64,000 nt of DNA from Primulina eburnea (Eukaryota; Streptophyta; Magnoliopsida; Lamiales; Gesneriaceae), in the NCBI RefSeq assembly GCF_022965805.1, contig NC_133108.1:24085545-24149544 (forward strand), given 5' to 3'. Position 1 is the stretch's first letter, and each line of letters starts with the position of its first letter. Below the pieces are notes generated by a model. That model searched no databases and was not told the origin of the DNA. It worked only from the letters and a program-made list of their open reading frames with translations. Shown piece by piece: positions 34,094-47,191 of this stretch. A program made the position numbers and the translations under genes.

Positions 34094-35911
34094 TGTGGGG
34101 ACCCGGGCTCTAACTCTACTCTTTTAGGATTTAATTGGATCTTTGTTCGAAAATGTGGGTCAAAATTTTGCTTTTAACTTTAATTCAAATGTATTAACTA
34201 AAGCATAACATATCTCGATAGAAATTAAACAACGTAATGTACATACAAGTCTGTTCGTACAAACATTCTCTAGTGTTCAAATGACAACTCTAAACATAAG
34301 TAGTACAAGTTCCATAAGAAAACACTAGTAATCTGCAATGCCCGAGATCTCCACGCTATCATCATCTCTCATCTAGCTCGTGACCCCGATCCTGTCCCAC
34401 CTGTTGCCATGCACACATACAAACACGACAACAGCCGGATAACTCCGGTGAGAACATATCCCAGTATAAAACATGGATGCATGCAATGTAATAAATCATG
34501 TACAATTGCATAACATAAATCAAGTAACATGAATATACATCTAAACATGTAGTAGAATACAAATCTGTATTCGACAATTCAAATCTTGACTCGACTCTTT
34601 TCTAATCTAGGGATCCCGGTGTGAATAAGACGGTCTGTCACCTACCCAGCCACTCGGGGAAACGGTACGTCTTATTCCTAGACTTCGGTCAACTCTGTAT
34701 CGAGGGTCTACACATATAACAAATCTGTTTCTATGCGTCGATACACCGAAACGTCTAGTTTTGGCAAGTCTGCCAATCTCTCCTATCTCAAGACTCGAAT
34801 ATAAATCAATAAACGAAACATTACATAAACAATGTAATAACTATCTAGTATGTGATTTAGGGAAACTCGTATCAAATCTGAATCGAGTTGTGCAATCCCA
34901 AGACCACATGAATTATACCTTTCTTGTCGAATCGTCGGTGTCGCAGTCGAAGTCTCGAGTTCACAATAACCAATATAATCTGAAATGGCAATGTGTAGAC
35001 ACACTCTATCAACAAGCATCTCAACTAACTCAATGTACAAATCTGTAACTGATTTCAATACAATTCAACGGCGTAACGGCTTATTTCTCAATACCGGCCA
35101 ACTCAATCTCAACATAACAATATCATAATCAATCTCAATAACTCATAATCTCATCCAATACAAACATGTATACCAAATTCTGCATAATCTTCACATAATA
35201 CATGCTGGAAAATTGAACCTATAGCATACGACATCCGTAATTCAATCCGTTTACGTTTCTACGATGCTTAGCATATCAAGAACACATATTCGCAACAAAA
35301 TCATAAGTTCCCCAACATCCACAATCTGAATCATGCTGGAATTATATCAAACTTACGTCACTTTGTAGCCTTCAATGCAAGGAACACAAATCTTACCTCA
35401 GAATTAAAATCGGATAACCGGAAATAGCAAAATCTCAAGTGCAAAGATCAAAAGAATGAAAGCTTCTCCCAAATCCTCTCTCGGTTCTAAGTTCTGAAAT
35501 CTGAAGAATGAGATGTCATGCCAAGGTTTATATATCACATGCCATGTGTCAATACGAAATTCAAAGGTGGCAATCTCGCATGCAGACCGCGGGTGCGGTG
35601 TCTCAAGAGCGCGGGTGCGCTATGCTCACGGCGAATTCACCAAAAATTGCAACACTATGACCGCGGGTGCGGTCCTTACATAACCGCGGGTGCGGTCTCA
35701 CACCGCGGGGGCGGTCACGCTATCACCGCGGGTGCGGTGTCTGTTCGCACAAAACTCATTTTTTTCTATCTTTACACCGCGGGTGCGGTGATGTTAATAC
35801 CGCAGGTGCGGTCTTGTCTCGGCCATGCTTACTCAAACTCACATTTTTCATGTCATGCATAATCCTCTTCAACCCTCACATCGATGACACGGATAATTCT
35901 CGAGCCTTACA
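34094..35911 (-). repeat. Element G 3' LTR
   Basis: The 1818-bp LTR on the minus strand starts at 35911 with TGTAAGGCTC and ends at 34094. It holds eight GC-rich palindromes (35586-35812) and the stem-loop CCGGATAACTCCGG at 34435-34448. Confidence 0.95.
35586..35812. repeat. Array of eight GC-rich palindromes in G 3' LTR
   Basis: ACCGCGGGTGCGGT and variants occur eight times; one reads AGCGCGGGTGCGCT with both arms changed together, as in element A. The G 5' LTR has the same array at 42283-42509, with two additional CpG losses. Confidence 0.9.
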
Positions 35912-35926
35912 TTTCTCCCCCTCTTA
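35912..35926 (-). other. Element G polypurine tract
   Basis: On the minus strand this reads TAAGAGGGGGAGAAA and directly abuts the 3' LTR. Confidence 0.9.
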
Positions 35927-36011
35927 GACAAGAGTTCGTCCTCGAACTCATAACAACTTAATCAATCATAGTAAAGGAAGAAATGACATTAGAACTGAAA
36001 GAAAACTCACA

Positions 36012-39000
36012 TCATACAATTAGCTCGGGATGCCTCTGTCTCATCTCAGACTCTGTCTCCCAAGTTGCTTCCTCGATGCCATGACGATTCCATTGAACCT
36101 TCACCAGCGGAATAGTCTTGGTTCTAAGCTTCTTTTCCTTCCGATCAAGAATCTGTATCGGTCGCTCAACATAGCTCAAAGTCTGATCTAGCTCGGCTTC
36201 GTCAGGCAGAATGACATGAGAATCATCTGGCATGTATCTGCGCAACATCGATACATGAAAAACATCATGTATACCTGATAATGAAGGAGGAAGAGCAAGT
36301 CTGTAAGCTCGATTGCCAATCTTCTCAAGAATCTCATACGGACCGATGTATCTAGGAGACAACTTTCCTCGCTTGCCAAATCTGACAACGCCTCTGAAAG
36401 GTGAAATCTTCAGAAATACTCTGTCTCCCTGTTCGAATACTAACGGTCTGCGTCTAATATTGGCGTACTTCGCTTGCCTATCCTGTGCCGTCTTCATTCG
36501 TTTCTGAATGATCTTCACTTTTTCTGTCATCTCACGAATCATATCAGGCCCCAACTCTGGTACCTCAGAAATATCATCCCAGTACAACGGAGATCTGCAC
36601 TTCTTTCCGTATAAAGCTTCGAACGGTGCCATCTCTATGCTCGTCTGATAGCTGTTGTTGTATGAAAACTCACACAATGGCAATGAATCTTGCCAACTAG
36701 TACCAAAGTCTAGTACTACAGCTCTCAGCATATCCTCTAAAGTCTGGATAGTCCGTTCTGACTGTCCGTCTGTCTGGGGATGATAAGCAGTGCTCAGGTG
36801 TAAAGTCGTACCCAAAGCCTGCTGCAAGCTGTGCCAAAAATGAGAAGTGAATCGTGGATCACGATCTGATACGATCGACTTCGGCACACCATGCAATCTG
36901 ACGACCTCTCTGACATACAACTCGGCCATCTGATCGTGTCGATAGGTCATTCTGTACGGAATAAAGCAAGCTGATTTGGTCAGTCTGTCTATCACTACCC
37001 AAATTGCGTCACAGCCCCGCGAAGATCGAGGTAACTTCGTCACGAAGTCCATGGAAATGTGGTCCCATTTCCATTCAGGAACAGACAAACTCTGAAGTAG
37101 ACCTCCGGGCTTCTTTCTCTCTGCCTTCACCTGCTGGCAATTCAGGCACTTAGACACAAATTCTGCAATGTCTGTCTTCATCTGCTTCCACCAGAATTGT
37201 GTCTTCAAGTCATTGTACATCTTTCTGCCTCCAGGATGAATGCTGAACCGACTACAATGTGCCTCCGACATGATCTGTCGTCTCAAATCTGAAACATCTG
37301 GCACCACTAGGCGGTTATTCACATACAGAACAGAATCTCTGACCTGATATTCTGAGATATGACCAGCTCTGACCATATCAATCGATCTTTGTACATTCGG
37401 ATCAGTTCTCTGTGCTTCGTTGATCCTCGAAATCAAATCTGGCTCAATCTGAATCGCAGCAAGTTGCAACGGTCTACTCTCTGTATCAAATGTCAATCCA
37501 GACAAGCAACAATCTTCTACTAAACTCGATACACCTATAGTCGACAAGGACAAAGAACATACCTTTCGACTCAAGGCGTCTGCCGCTGCATTCGACTTTC
37601 CTGGATGGTACTTGATCTCGCAATCAAAATCTTTCAGCAGATCAAGCCATCGTCGCTGCCTCATATTCAACTCTGACTGAGAAAAGAGATATTTCAGGCT
37701 CTTGTGATCGGAATAGATCTCAAATTTCTCGCCATACAGATAATGACGCCAGATCTTCAAAGCAAAGACAATCGCCGCCAATTCAAGATCATGAATCGGG
37801 TAACGAGTCTCGTGCGGCTTCAGCTGTCTAGAGGCGTATGCTATCACGTGTCCTCGCTGCATAAGAACACATCCAAGCCCTCTGTGAGATGCATCACAAT
37901 ATACAACGAACTCACCTGTACCTGATGGAATCGTCAATACAGGCGCACTAGTCAGCCTCTTCTTCAGCTCAACAAAACTGCTCTCACACTCTTCTGACCA
38001 CACAAATGGCATGTTCTTCTGTGTCAACTGGGTAATCGGCTTCGCTATACTGGAGAAGTCTCGAATAAAACGTCGATAATACCCGGCTAGACCCATGAAA
38101 CTGCGTATCTCTGGCACAGAAGTCGGTCTCGACCAACTGATCACAGCCTCAACTTTACTCGGATCTACCGCAATACCATCTCCAGATATAATATGCCCCA
38201 AGAAGACAACCTGTCGCAACCAGAATTCACACTTGGACAGTTTAGCATACAACTGCTCCTGTCGCAAAGTCTTCAGCACAATTCTCAGGTGATCTGCATG
38301 CTCAGTCAAATTCTTCGAATACACCAAAATGTCGTCAACAAACACAATCACAAAATCATCTAAATATCTCTGAAAAATGCGGTTCATCAGACTCATAAAC
38401 ACCGCTGGTGCATTCGTCAAACCGAAAGGCATAACAACAAACTCGTAGTGTCCATACCTGGTTCGGAATGCAGTCTTCGGAATATCAACATCTCTAACTC
38501 GGAGCTGATGATACCCTGATCTCAAATCGATTTTCGAATATACAGAAGATCCCTGTAACTGGTCAAATAAGTCGTCGATGCGAGGCAACGGATACTTTTT
38601 CTTCACGGTTGCCTTGTTCAACTGCCTATAATCAATGCACAGTCGCATCGAACCATCTTTCTTTCTAACAAAAAGCACCGGAGCACCCCAAGGTGATACA
38701 CTGGGTCTGATATATCCCTTGGACAGAAGATCCTCCAACTGTGCTTTCAACTCTTTCAGCTCTATCGGTGCCATCCTATATGGAGCTCTCGAAATAGGAA
38801 CAGAACCGGGCATAAGATCTATGCTGAAATCAACCTCTCGAACCGGAGGCAACCCTGGAATCTCATCAGGAAAAACATCTGCAAACTCGCAAACCACTGG
38901 CAGATCTGCCAATGCTGGGCACGTCTTCAGTAGATCTACTGAATATACGAGAAAGCCCTCTGCTCCTCTCTGAAGCAATCTACTCATAGTCAGAGCAGAT

Positions 39001-40532
39001 ACTAAGGGAATCCGAGATCTGGAACCCTTGCCGTAGAATTTCCACTCCTCTGTCATTTCAGGTCTGAATCTGACAATCTTGTGGAAACAATCTACCGTGG
39101 CCCTGTACTTGGTCAACATGTCTATGCCAACTATACAGTCAAAATCAGCTAAACCAAGTACTACACAATCAAGATCAATCTCATGCCCCTCAAACTGAAG
39201 CATACAGTGTCTAACAGTAGTCACAGATATCAAACCACTTCCCAACGGAGAAGCTATAGACACTACTGTCGACATCGACTCAACAGGCAATGAATGTCTC
39301 AATGCAAAATGTTCAGATATGAATGTATGAGATGCCCCTGTGTCTATCAACACATATGTAGGATAACCGCAAAGAAAACAGTTACCTGCAATGACGTCAT
39401 CTGGCGCCTCCTGCGCCTGCTCCTCTGTCAGGGCAAAAACACGTGCCTGCTGTCGAGGAGGCTGACTCACCGTCTGACTACCTCCTGGCCTCTGCTGGGT
39501 CTGTGTAGAGGGTGGCTGGAAGGAGTGTACAGAGGATGCCTGTCTCTCCATCTGTGGCGCTGGTGCTGATGATCCTGTGCTCTGGAATCGTTGTGCACCT
39601 CTCTGGGGACAAACTCTGGCGAAATGTCCCTGTTGCCTACAGATGTTGCAGCGTCCCAGAACTCCTTGACACTGCTCCGTAGCATGTTGCCCTCCGCATG
39701 AACCACAGTATGCACCACTATACTCTGACCCCTGACCTCTCTGTCGAGATCCACTCGAACTCGATGAACTACTCCCAGATTTCTTAAGCTGTTTGCCCTT
39801 GGCCTTCAGAAATTCCTTCTTGCCACTACCACTAGATCCGCTATCGAAACGAGGAGGAGGTGATGGAAACTGTACGGTAGTAGGCTGTGGCGGTCTCTGC
39901 CCCTGAACACCGTAGGAAGCCCCTCGCTGCCTGATCAAGCCAGCCTCGGCTCCCTTCGCTCGGTTCAGTGCCTCTGAAAAAGTACTAGGCCGGCCCGTGT
40001 TCACCAAAGTGAAAACATCCGGATTTAGTCTGTTGATGAACTGATCGGCCACTGCCTCGTCGTTTCCGGCCACATGCGGTGCAAATCGTAGCAATGCAGA
40101 AAATTTAGCCACATACTCCTCGATGTTCCACTGTCCCTGCTTCAGATTCGCAAATTCAGCTCCCTTATCTTTCCGGTAGGAAACGGGGAAGAAGCGCTGA
40201 TAGAACTCATCTTTAAAAACTTTCCACGTGATATCAATGCCTCGGTGCTCCAAGGCTCTCTTTGTAGTCAACCACCAGCTCTTTGCAACCTCTTGCATCT
40301 GATGCCCTATCAGCTTCACACGTCGTTCGTCAGTGTAAGCCAAAGACTCAAACAGCATCTCGATATCATCCAGCCAGCTCTCACATTCTACTGCACTCTC
40401 TGTGCCTTTCAGAGTAGGCGGATGGAAAGACTGGAATCTCTTCAATAAAGTCTCCATCGGCGTAGCGGTGACATCCATCTGTGCACCGGATGTGCTACCC
40501 TGCTCTGGTTGTGGCACTCGTCTAGGCGGCAT
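36012..40532 (-). CDS. Element G Gag-Pol polyprotein, intact
   Basis: The frame is open from 40544, but I prefer the Met four codons later (40532) because MPPRR is the conserved start in elements A and D. Counted from 40544, the domains are: Gag capsid-like at about 40-190, Ser/Pro/Gln-rich linker, CCHC knuckle at about 296-310, aspartic protease DTG at about 400, RT at about 600-790 with FVDD near 735, RNase H from about 880 (YCDASH), integrase zinc finger at about 1096-1138, DDE core (Asp near 1165, Asp near 1226, Glu near 1261) and a chromodomain at about 1461-1505. No stop or frameshift interrupts it. It supplies capsid, protease, RT/RNase H and integrase for transposition through cytoplasmic particles and nuclear integration. 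Confidence 0.95.
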   Translation of the reverse strand: MPPRRVPQPEQGSTSGAQMDVTATPMETLLKRFQSFHPPTLKGTESAVECESWLDDIEMLFESLAYTDERRVKLIGHQMQEVAKSWWLTTKRALEHRGIDITWKVFKDEFYQRFFPVSYRKDKGAEFANLKQGQWNIEEYVAKFSALLRFAPHVAGNDEAVADQFINRLNPDVFTLVNTGRPSTFSEALNRAKGAEAGLIRQRGASYGVQGQRPPQPTTVQFPSPPPRFDSGSSGSGKKEFLKAKGKQLKKSGSSSSSSSGSRQRGQGSEYSGAYCGSCGGQHATEQCQGVLGRCNICRQQGHFARVCPQRGAQRFQSTGSSAPAPQMERQASSVHSFQPPSTQTQQRPGGSQTVSQPPRQQARVFALTEEQAQEAPDDVIAGNCFLCGYPTYVLIDTGASHTFISEHFALRHSLPVESMSTVVSIASPLGSGLISVTTVRHCMLQFEGHEIDLDCVVLGLADFDCIVGIDMLTKYRATVDCFHKIVRFRPEMTEEWKFYGKGSRSRIPLVSALTMSRLLQRGAEGFLVYSVDLLKTCPALADLPVVCEFADVFPDEIPGLPPVREVDFSIDLMPGSVPISRAPYRMAPIELKELKAQLEDLLSKGYIRPSVSPWGAPVLFVRKKDGSMRLCIDYRQLNKATVKKKYPLPRIDDLFDQLQGSSVYSKIDLRSGYHQLRVRDVDIPKTAFRTRYGHYEFVVMPFGLTNAPAVFMSLMNRIFQRYLDDFVIVFVDDILVYSKNLTEHADHLRIVLKTLRQEQLYAKLSKCEFWLRQVVFLGHIISGDGIAVDPSKVEAVISWSRPTSVPEIRSFMGLAGYYRRFIRDFSSIAKPITQLTQKNMPFVWSEECESSFVELKKRLTSAPVLTIPSGTGEFVVYCDASHRGLGCVLMQRGHVIAYASRQLKPHETRYPIHDLELAAIVFALKIWRHYLYGEKFEIYSDHKSLKYLFSQSELNMRQRRWLDLLKDFDCEIKYHPGKSNAAADALSRKVCSLSLSTIGVSSLVEDCCLSGLTFDTESRPLQLAAIQIEPDLISRINEAQRTDPNVQRSIDMVRAGHISEYQVRDSVLYVNNRLVVPDVSDLRRQIMSEAHCSRFSIHPGGRKMYNDLKTQFWWKQMKTDIAEFVSKCLNCQQVKAERKKPGGLLQSLSVPEWKWDHISMDFVTKLPRSSRGCDAIWVVIDRLTKSACFIPYRMTYRHDQMAELYVREVVRLHGVPKSIVSDRDPRFTSHFWHSLQQALGTTLHLSTAYHPQTDGQSERTIQTLEDMLRAVVLDFGTSWQDSLPLCEFSYNNSYQTSIEMAPFEALYGKKCRSPLYWDDISEVPELGPDMIREMTEKVKIIQKRMKTAQDRQAKYANIRRRPLVFEQGDRVFLKISPFRGVVRFGKRGKLSPRYIGPYEILEKIGNRAYRLALPPSLSGIHDVFHVSMLRRYMPDDSHVILPDEAELDQTLSYVERPIQILDRKEKKLRTKTIPLVKVQWNRHGIEEATWETESEMRQRHPELIV

Positions 40533-40773
40533 AAATCTGATCATAAAACTGATTAGTACACACCCAATGTCATCTGTCTCAGCCCTTCTCTGATCATATA
40601 CCTCTGATCGAGAATCGGTTCTGATTCAGGCTTGAAATGCTGTAAATCAATTCAGATAATACAACACAACATATAATAGGGAAAGCAATAAATCATGCTA
40701 GCATCTCAAAAGCAAGGAAGATGACTCGAACTACCCCGCTCATTCTATTCTATCTCAGTCTACAGAACCTACT

Positions 40774-40785
40774 GCTCTGATACCA
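40774..40785 (-). other. Element G primer-binding site
   Basis: TGGTATCAGAGC on the minus strand, five bases from the 5' LTR, complementary to initiator tRNA-Met. Confidence 0.92.
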
Positions 40786-40790
40786 CCTGT

Positions 40791-42608
40791 TGTGGGGACC
40801 CGGGCTCTAACTCTACTCTTTTGGGATTTAATTGGATCTTTGTTCGAAAATGTGGGTCAAAATTTTGCTTTTAACTTTAATTCAAATGTATTAACTAAAG
40901 CATAACATATCTCGATAGAAATTAAACAACGTAATGTACATACAAGTCTGTTCGTACAAACATTCTCTAGTGTTCAAATGACAATTCTAAACATAAGTAG
41001 TACAAGTTCCATAAGAAAACACTAGTAATCTGCAATGCCCGAGATCTCCACGCTATCATCATCTCTCATCTAGCTCGTGACCCCGATCCTGTCCCACCTG
41101 TTGCCATGCACACATACAAACACGACAACAGCCGGATAACTCCGGTGAGAACATATCCCAGTATAAAACATGGATGCATGCAATGTAATAAATCATGTAC
41201 AATTGCATAACATAAATCAAGTAACATGAATATACATCTAAACATGTAGTAGAATACAAATCTGTATTCGACAATTCAAATCTTGACTCGACTCTTTTCT
41301 AATCTAGGGATCCCGGTGTGAATAAGACGGTCTGTCACCTACCCAGCCACTCGGGGCAACGGTACGTCTTATTCCTAGACTTCGGTCAACTCTGTATCGA
41401 GGGTCTACACATATAACAAATCTGTTTCTATGCGTCGATACACCGAAACGTCTAGTTTTGGCAAGTCTGCCAATCTCTCCTATCTCAAGACTCGAATATA
41501 AATCAATAAACGAAACATTACATAAACAATGTAATAACTATCTAGTATGTGATTTAGGGAAACTCGTATCAAATCTGAATCGAGTTGTGCAATCCCAAGA
41601 CCACATGAATTATACCTTTTTTGTCGAATCGTCGGTGTCGCAGTCGAAGTCTCGAGTTCACAATAACCAATATAATCTGAAATGGCAATGTGTAGACACA
41701 CTCTATCAACAAGCATCTCAACTAACTCAATGTACAAATCTGTAACTGATTTCAATACAATTCAACGGCGTAACGGCTTATTTCTCAATACCGGCCAACT
41801 CAATCTCAACATAACAATATCATAATCAATCTCAATAACTCATAATCTCATCCAATACAAACATGTATACCAAATTCTGCATAATCTTCACATAATACAT
41901 GCTGGAAAATTGAACCTATAGCATACGACATCCGTAATTCAATCCGTTTACGTTTCTACGATGCTTAGCATATCAAGAACACATATTCGCAACAAAATCA
42001 TAAGTTCCCCAACATCCACAATCTGAATCATGCTGGAATTATATCAAACTTATGTCACTTTGTAGCCTTCAATGCAAGGAACACAAATCTTACCTCAGAA
42101 TTAAAATCGGATAACCGGAAATAGCAAAATCTCAAGTGCAAAGATCAAAAGAATGAAAGCTTCTCCCAAATCCTCTCTCGGTTCTAAGTTCTGAAATCTG
42201 AAGAATGAGATGTCATGCCAAGGTTTATATATCACATGCCATGTGTCAATACGAAATTCAAAGGTGGCAATCTCGCATGCAGACCGCGGGTGCGGTGTCT
42301 CAAGAGCGCGGGTGCGCTATGCTCACGGCGAATTCACCAAAAATTGCAACACTATGACCGCGGGTGCGGTCCTTACATAACCACGGGTGCGGTCTCACAC
42401 CGCGGGGGCGGTCACGCTATCACTGCGGGTGCGGTGTCTGTTCGCACAAAACTCATTTTTTTCTATCTTTACACCGCGGGTGCGGTGATGTTAATACCGC
42501 AGGTGCGGTCTTGTCTCGGCCATGCTTACTCAAACTCACATTTTTCATGTCATGCATAATCCTCTTCAACCCTCACATCGATGACACGGATAATTCTCGA
42601 GCCTTACA
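40791..42608 (-). repeat. Element G 5' LTR
   Basis: The 1818-bp LTR is almost identical to 34094-35911. It holds the palindrome array at 42283-42509, a TATA box (GATATATAAACC on the minus strand) at 42224-42235 and the stem-loop at 41132-41145. It should drive transcription of the intact gag-pol. Confidence 0.95.
42224..42235 (-). promoter_or_regulatory. TATA box of element G 5' LTR
   Basis: On the minus strand, GATATATAAACC lies about 50 bp downstream of the last palindrome of the array, the same layout as in element A. Confidence 0.65.
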
Positions 42609-42613
42609 ACTAC

Positions 42614-43235
42614 AATGGCATATAACATCAAATATCAATCAGTTTATGCATGACAGAATTGAATATACCAACAAATGGTTGCCTTGAACTCTTGAAGTGC
42701 TGCAACGAGCCTGAGTCTCTTTGTCAGACAAACAGCTAGCTGCCTTGGACATGATCTCTGTGTTGCCAAACTGGTTTGGCTGACTCAAACTGGACTCAGC
42801 TGATGTTGAACCGCATTGATCATCTACTTGATCTGATAAGTCAGTTAAGCGGTGGTATATTCCTGATGATTAAGCTCAACTTTAATAATCCAACATCTCA
42901 ACGTAGACGGGCTTCGTCTGTTGATCAGCTTCAACTAGAAGGCTAGCAGCTAAAACCTTGTCTTCCGATCAATTTTGCTGAATAGCCAATAGGTAGGACT
43001 CATACAATTGCAGGCTGATTAAAACTCCAAAGCTCTAAGTCGAGAGAAGTTACTACAATGTTACTTGCAGAACCAATCATCTTCGCTCTTTGCAATGAGC
43101 GTTAGATAAACATTTTCAAATAGTTTTGAAAATAATATAAAGTACTTTTAAATAGCATTTAAAAATATTTTAAAGTAAAATAATTTTAGTCAGTTTTCAA
43201 ATGTCTTTCTTATAACAGCAAACTTTTATATCAAT
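42614..43235 (-). other. Element X internal sequence, PBS side
   Basis: No retroviral domain is seen. Read on the minus strand, short frames exist but none is convincing. Next to the 5' LTR the minus strand reads ATTGATATAAAAG, a degraded version of the ATTGGTATCAGAG primer site. Confidence 0.5.
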
Positions 43236-44181
43236 TGATAGATAGGCTCGCACCTGTGAGGGTGATTCAAACACAATATTCTCAATGAGATGCAATAGCT
43301 CGTGTTCAAAGAATGTATACATCGATGAATTAGATCGAGTTTGGCTTCAAACCAAACGGAAAACACTCGAAGTAATCCTTCGTCCAGAAAAACTGAAAGA
43401 TTTTAAAGACTAATGACTTGTGTAAACTGATCGACTGAAATACGGGGAATCAATTCTGGCTTCTATCAGTTCAGTTATGGACTTAAATGAACTAATATCA
43501 GCTGAACCGATCAAATCAATTGAAAACAAAGTTAAACAATTAATACACAAGATATGTTTATGGATATTCAGAGACTTAAACTGCTCCTACGTCACTCCTT
43601 CTACCACCTCGAGTAGGATCCACTAAAAGACTTTGATTTATACAACACCTTGAACAAACCCACCCAGCTTAGGACTTATCCATTGCATTACTGAACAACT
43701 AGTCTAGACTGAAGGAATCACCTTCCAACCAAAACTTGTTTAACGTCTGTGTGTCAAAGACTACATACAGAAGTTTTAGATCTTTGTGCAAGACGATATT
43801 TTGAGTGCTGGTGTGTGTGTGAGAATTTATATCGAAAACAACTCGAAAGGTGTTCTCACACACTGAGGGAAATGAGCTTCTACACTAAGCTGATATAACT
43901 TGGAGTGTTCCCTCGACTTGGCTGACTTCTTCTTTGTAAGCTGATATGCAATAATCGTGCCGTTTCTTGTTTTTCCACACTTTCTTATTCATATATTTGT
44001 TGATGGTCTTGGTCTGTGTTTATAGCAGTAATGCGACCGTACATCAAGACTCGTCACATGTGGTCTTTGCAGCTTGAATGTGTTCCTTGAAATTTGTGTC
44101 TCGACTTTTTTGACAGATATTCTGGAACATTTTGTCTTTAAGCTTTGCTGCAACATCCATTATTGTACTATTGATAGTACA
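43236..44181 (-). repeat. Element X 5' LTR, part 1
   Basis: This is a diverged copy of 32223-33630. It is cut at 44181 by element D (TSD GTACA) and resumes at 59751-60199; together the parts are about 1395 bp. Confidence 0.8.
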
Positions 44182-46901
44182 TGTAAGGTCCAAAATTAAG
44201 ACGATGTAATCCAACTGCATTCAAATCTAGGGTATATGGAAAATAACTAATTAATTAATTTTAATTGCACAATTGATTATGTTGATATGTTTATATGATT
44301 TTAAAGTAATTTTCTAATTGAATGCTTAAAACTATATTTTTAAAGGTTATTCGAGTTGCAGTCGAGAATGGAGACTGAGGGCTGAAAAATGAAAAATGTT
44401 TTTATTAAATAATTGTTTTAAATTATTTAAAATAAGGTTGATGCTTTTTGGTTTTCTGAAAATAAGGAGTTTTGAGGTGATTTTATAAGCCGAGATGTAA
44501 ATTTTATCAGTATTCGATTTTCATCAAAAAATATGAACTCTTTGACTACTCGGTTAATAATTTCACGAACTTTACTAAACAAAATATTTTATTAATGCAT
44601 TAATGGGATTAATGGGCCTAAGTAACCATGTTAATGGGCTTAAGCTATTATTAAGTGTATTGATTAAATATTTAAGAAAAAACCCCACCCCATTATTTCA
44701 TTAAACACACGCCTCACCCCCTTGCACACAAGGACTCTTTTCCCCTAAGTCAAACACACGACACACACTTATTTTCAAGGGAAAAGCTTTAAATTTTTCA
44801 AGGGAATTCAGCCTAGAGTTTCCTCGTCGTCGTTCTTCGCATCGTCAATGAATTTTCATGCGTTAAATACACAAAGCCACGTCATAATTCTTTCCTTTCT
44901 CATCTATCACACCCTAAATATGTATTTGAATATGATTTGCATGAAAAACAAGTGCCCCTTTTTATTATTTTCTTTTTTATTCATTCATGGATATTAAGGC
45001 ATGATTTTTGCATCAAAACTTTATATTTAACTACATGAAGGGGCTGCCATGATTAGGGTTCGTTTATGGAACGTTTTTACACAAATTATGAGTCCTAGGA
45101 TGCACGGTTTGAGATAGCACCCATCTGGATTATTGCATGTATTATCACCGAGGGTTCGGGTATGAGGACAACCATGCATGGCTTGGCTTTGGCTCGACCA
45201 AGGCTGGGGTGGGACATGGTTGGGTCAGTAGAGGAATCCTATCCATGCTAGGACTCAAGCTAGTCGGCTAGGGAAGAGTCCAATTTAACAAGGACCCTTC
45301 CCCAAGCTACCCGAGAATGACAGCAGTGCAGGAAGGCTCTCAGCTGGGGTCATGGGTCTAGGCTAGGTCGGTGAGGGTCCTGAGAAGGTTCACGAAGGGA
45401 TGGCCTCGGTGTGGGCTCGAGGGGGGGTCCTGGTTGGGCTGCGAAGAGCCCTAGTCTAGTAAGGATTCTCGGCCGCAGCACTCACCTATTGCAAGCAGCT
45501 TCGGGCAGGCTAGGGTCAAGTCTTAGGGGTCCAGTGGGTTCAGTAGGGTCCAGGGGAGGTCTGGTAAGAAGTTGACTCAAGGTGGCTCGGGCTTGGCTCG
45601 TGGAAACCGGGAGTTGGCTCATGGGTTGTAGCTTAGGGTTCAGCCTTAGGGTTTTGAAGTGGTTAAGGTTTGAAACATGGTTCAACGGTGGTCAAATAAT
45701 GGTTCACGAGGGCTAATTAAATATAAAAATTCTATGTTTTAAATTTGGAAATTTTATATTAAAGTTTGAAATTATTCGGAATTAAAACGCATTACGAATT
45801 GTTAATTACGAAATATTTAAAATGCCTAGAATTTTAGCTAAATAAAATATGTGAATTTTAATTTAAGCTTAAATAATTGTTAGGGACGGTCTAGAATTAA
45901 TGAAAGTAAGAAAAATTTAAAGTTGGGGAATTTTACGTCTAGGATAAAACGGTCATTTTTTACCTAGAAAATAGTAAACGTCATGGCAGTGCTCTGAATC
46001 CTATTTTTTATATATTAAATGTTTATGGAATTTTATGTTATAATGTTGACGCTAAAAGATATGTTTCATGCTTGGTTTAAAAGAATAAAATTATTATATG
46101 CATGAATTTTATAAAATGATGAAAATATGAAATGTTGAAGGAAGTGAAGTAATTGTGACTAATACAAATACGATGATATGTGAATACGTAAGGCCAAGGC
46201 TCAGTTGACGGGTGAGAGTGTCGCTGAAGTCCCCGTCACCCAGTACTGTGGTTACATGTAGATGGATCCATGATCCATCAACCCCTAATACGAATACGAA
46301 AATCACAATTAACTTTCTGAATTCAACGAAAAAGGAATACATATATGTATATGATTAATATGAATATGTTTATGATGATATCAAAATGTTTAACTTCATG
46401 CATGATTATGAAAATGTTATTTTACGTAAAAGTATTTTCACTGTTGCATGTGATCTGTATACGTATTATTTGCTATCAAGAATATGGGGTGTTGAGTCTT
46501 TAAACTCACTAAGTGTGATCGATGTAGGTGATTTGGATAATAATGATATTGTATGTCTTGATGGTTGATCTGACTGGACTGAAGGTTCACATAACCCGAA
46601 GACCAGTGCCAGTTTTTTCTCATTTAGGATTTAAAAGTTTATGTTAGAAATTTTTAAGACTTTGATTATGCTTTTGAGTGGCTTTGAGAGGTTGTTAGCT
46701 TTATTGCTAAGTTAGGATTTGCAAATGTATGACGATTTTATGTTTTTAAACTATCTCATTTGAATTTCAATTATATTTTTTTGATTTATTTTTAAAGTCG
46801 TGTCAAAATATTTTTATATTTATGTTTTCATCGACTGATGTTCGTGTGGTTTTAAAAAAAATTCTTAGTAATTTTTAAGCAAAAGAGTAGTGGACGTTTC
46901 A
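44182..46901 (+). repeat. Element D 5' LTR
   Basis: The 2720-bp LTR starts TGTAAGGTCC and ends GGACGTTTCA. A block at 45063-45283 is nearly identical to the 3' LTR while its flanks are clearly diverged. A stem-loop TGAGTC-TTTA-AACTCA (one mismatch) lies at 46493-46508. Confidence 0.93.
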
Positions 46902-46903
46902 GT

Positions 46904-46915
46904 TGGTATCAGAAC
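46904..46915 (+). other. Element D primer-binding site
   Basis: TGGTATCAGAAC differs at one base from the usual TGGTATCAGAGC; it lies two bases after the 5' LTR. Confidence 0.85.
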
Positions 46916-47191
46916 AATGTTCCTATATAAGGTTTGTGCCATCATCAGTGCCGGAAAGCTCAGTCGTCAAGCCTCAAATCTGTAAGTTTAAATTCTTTAT
47001 ATGATTTTTATGATGATACATGCATGATTACATGAATTATATGTTTATGTCACATGTTTAATAGCTTTATGAGAATATATGTTTTATATGCTAAAAATTG
47101 CTAAAATGGATTAGTATATGTTGTATGATTAGAAAACTTAAATTTAAATACATGTTGGTTACGTTAAAATTTGGAAAAACGTTCAGATATA

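Larger units (their letters stand above)
34094..42608 (-). mobile_element. Element G: intact young Tekay-type chromovirus, minus strand
   Basis: This is a complete 8515-bp element with two 1818-bp LTRs (34094-35911 and 40791-42608) that differ at about seven positions by eye (near 0.4%). The TSD is ACTAC at 34089-34093 and 42609-42613. PBS, PPT and an unbroken 1510-codon gag-pol are present with the expected catalytic residues. It belongs to the same family as the dead element A. It is the youngest and only complete coding element in the window. Confidence 0.97.
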
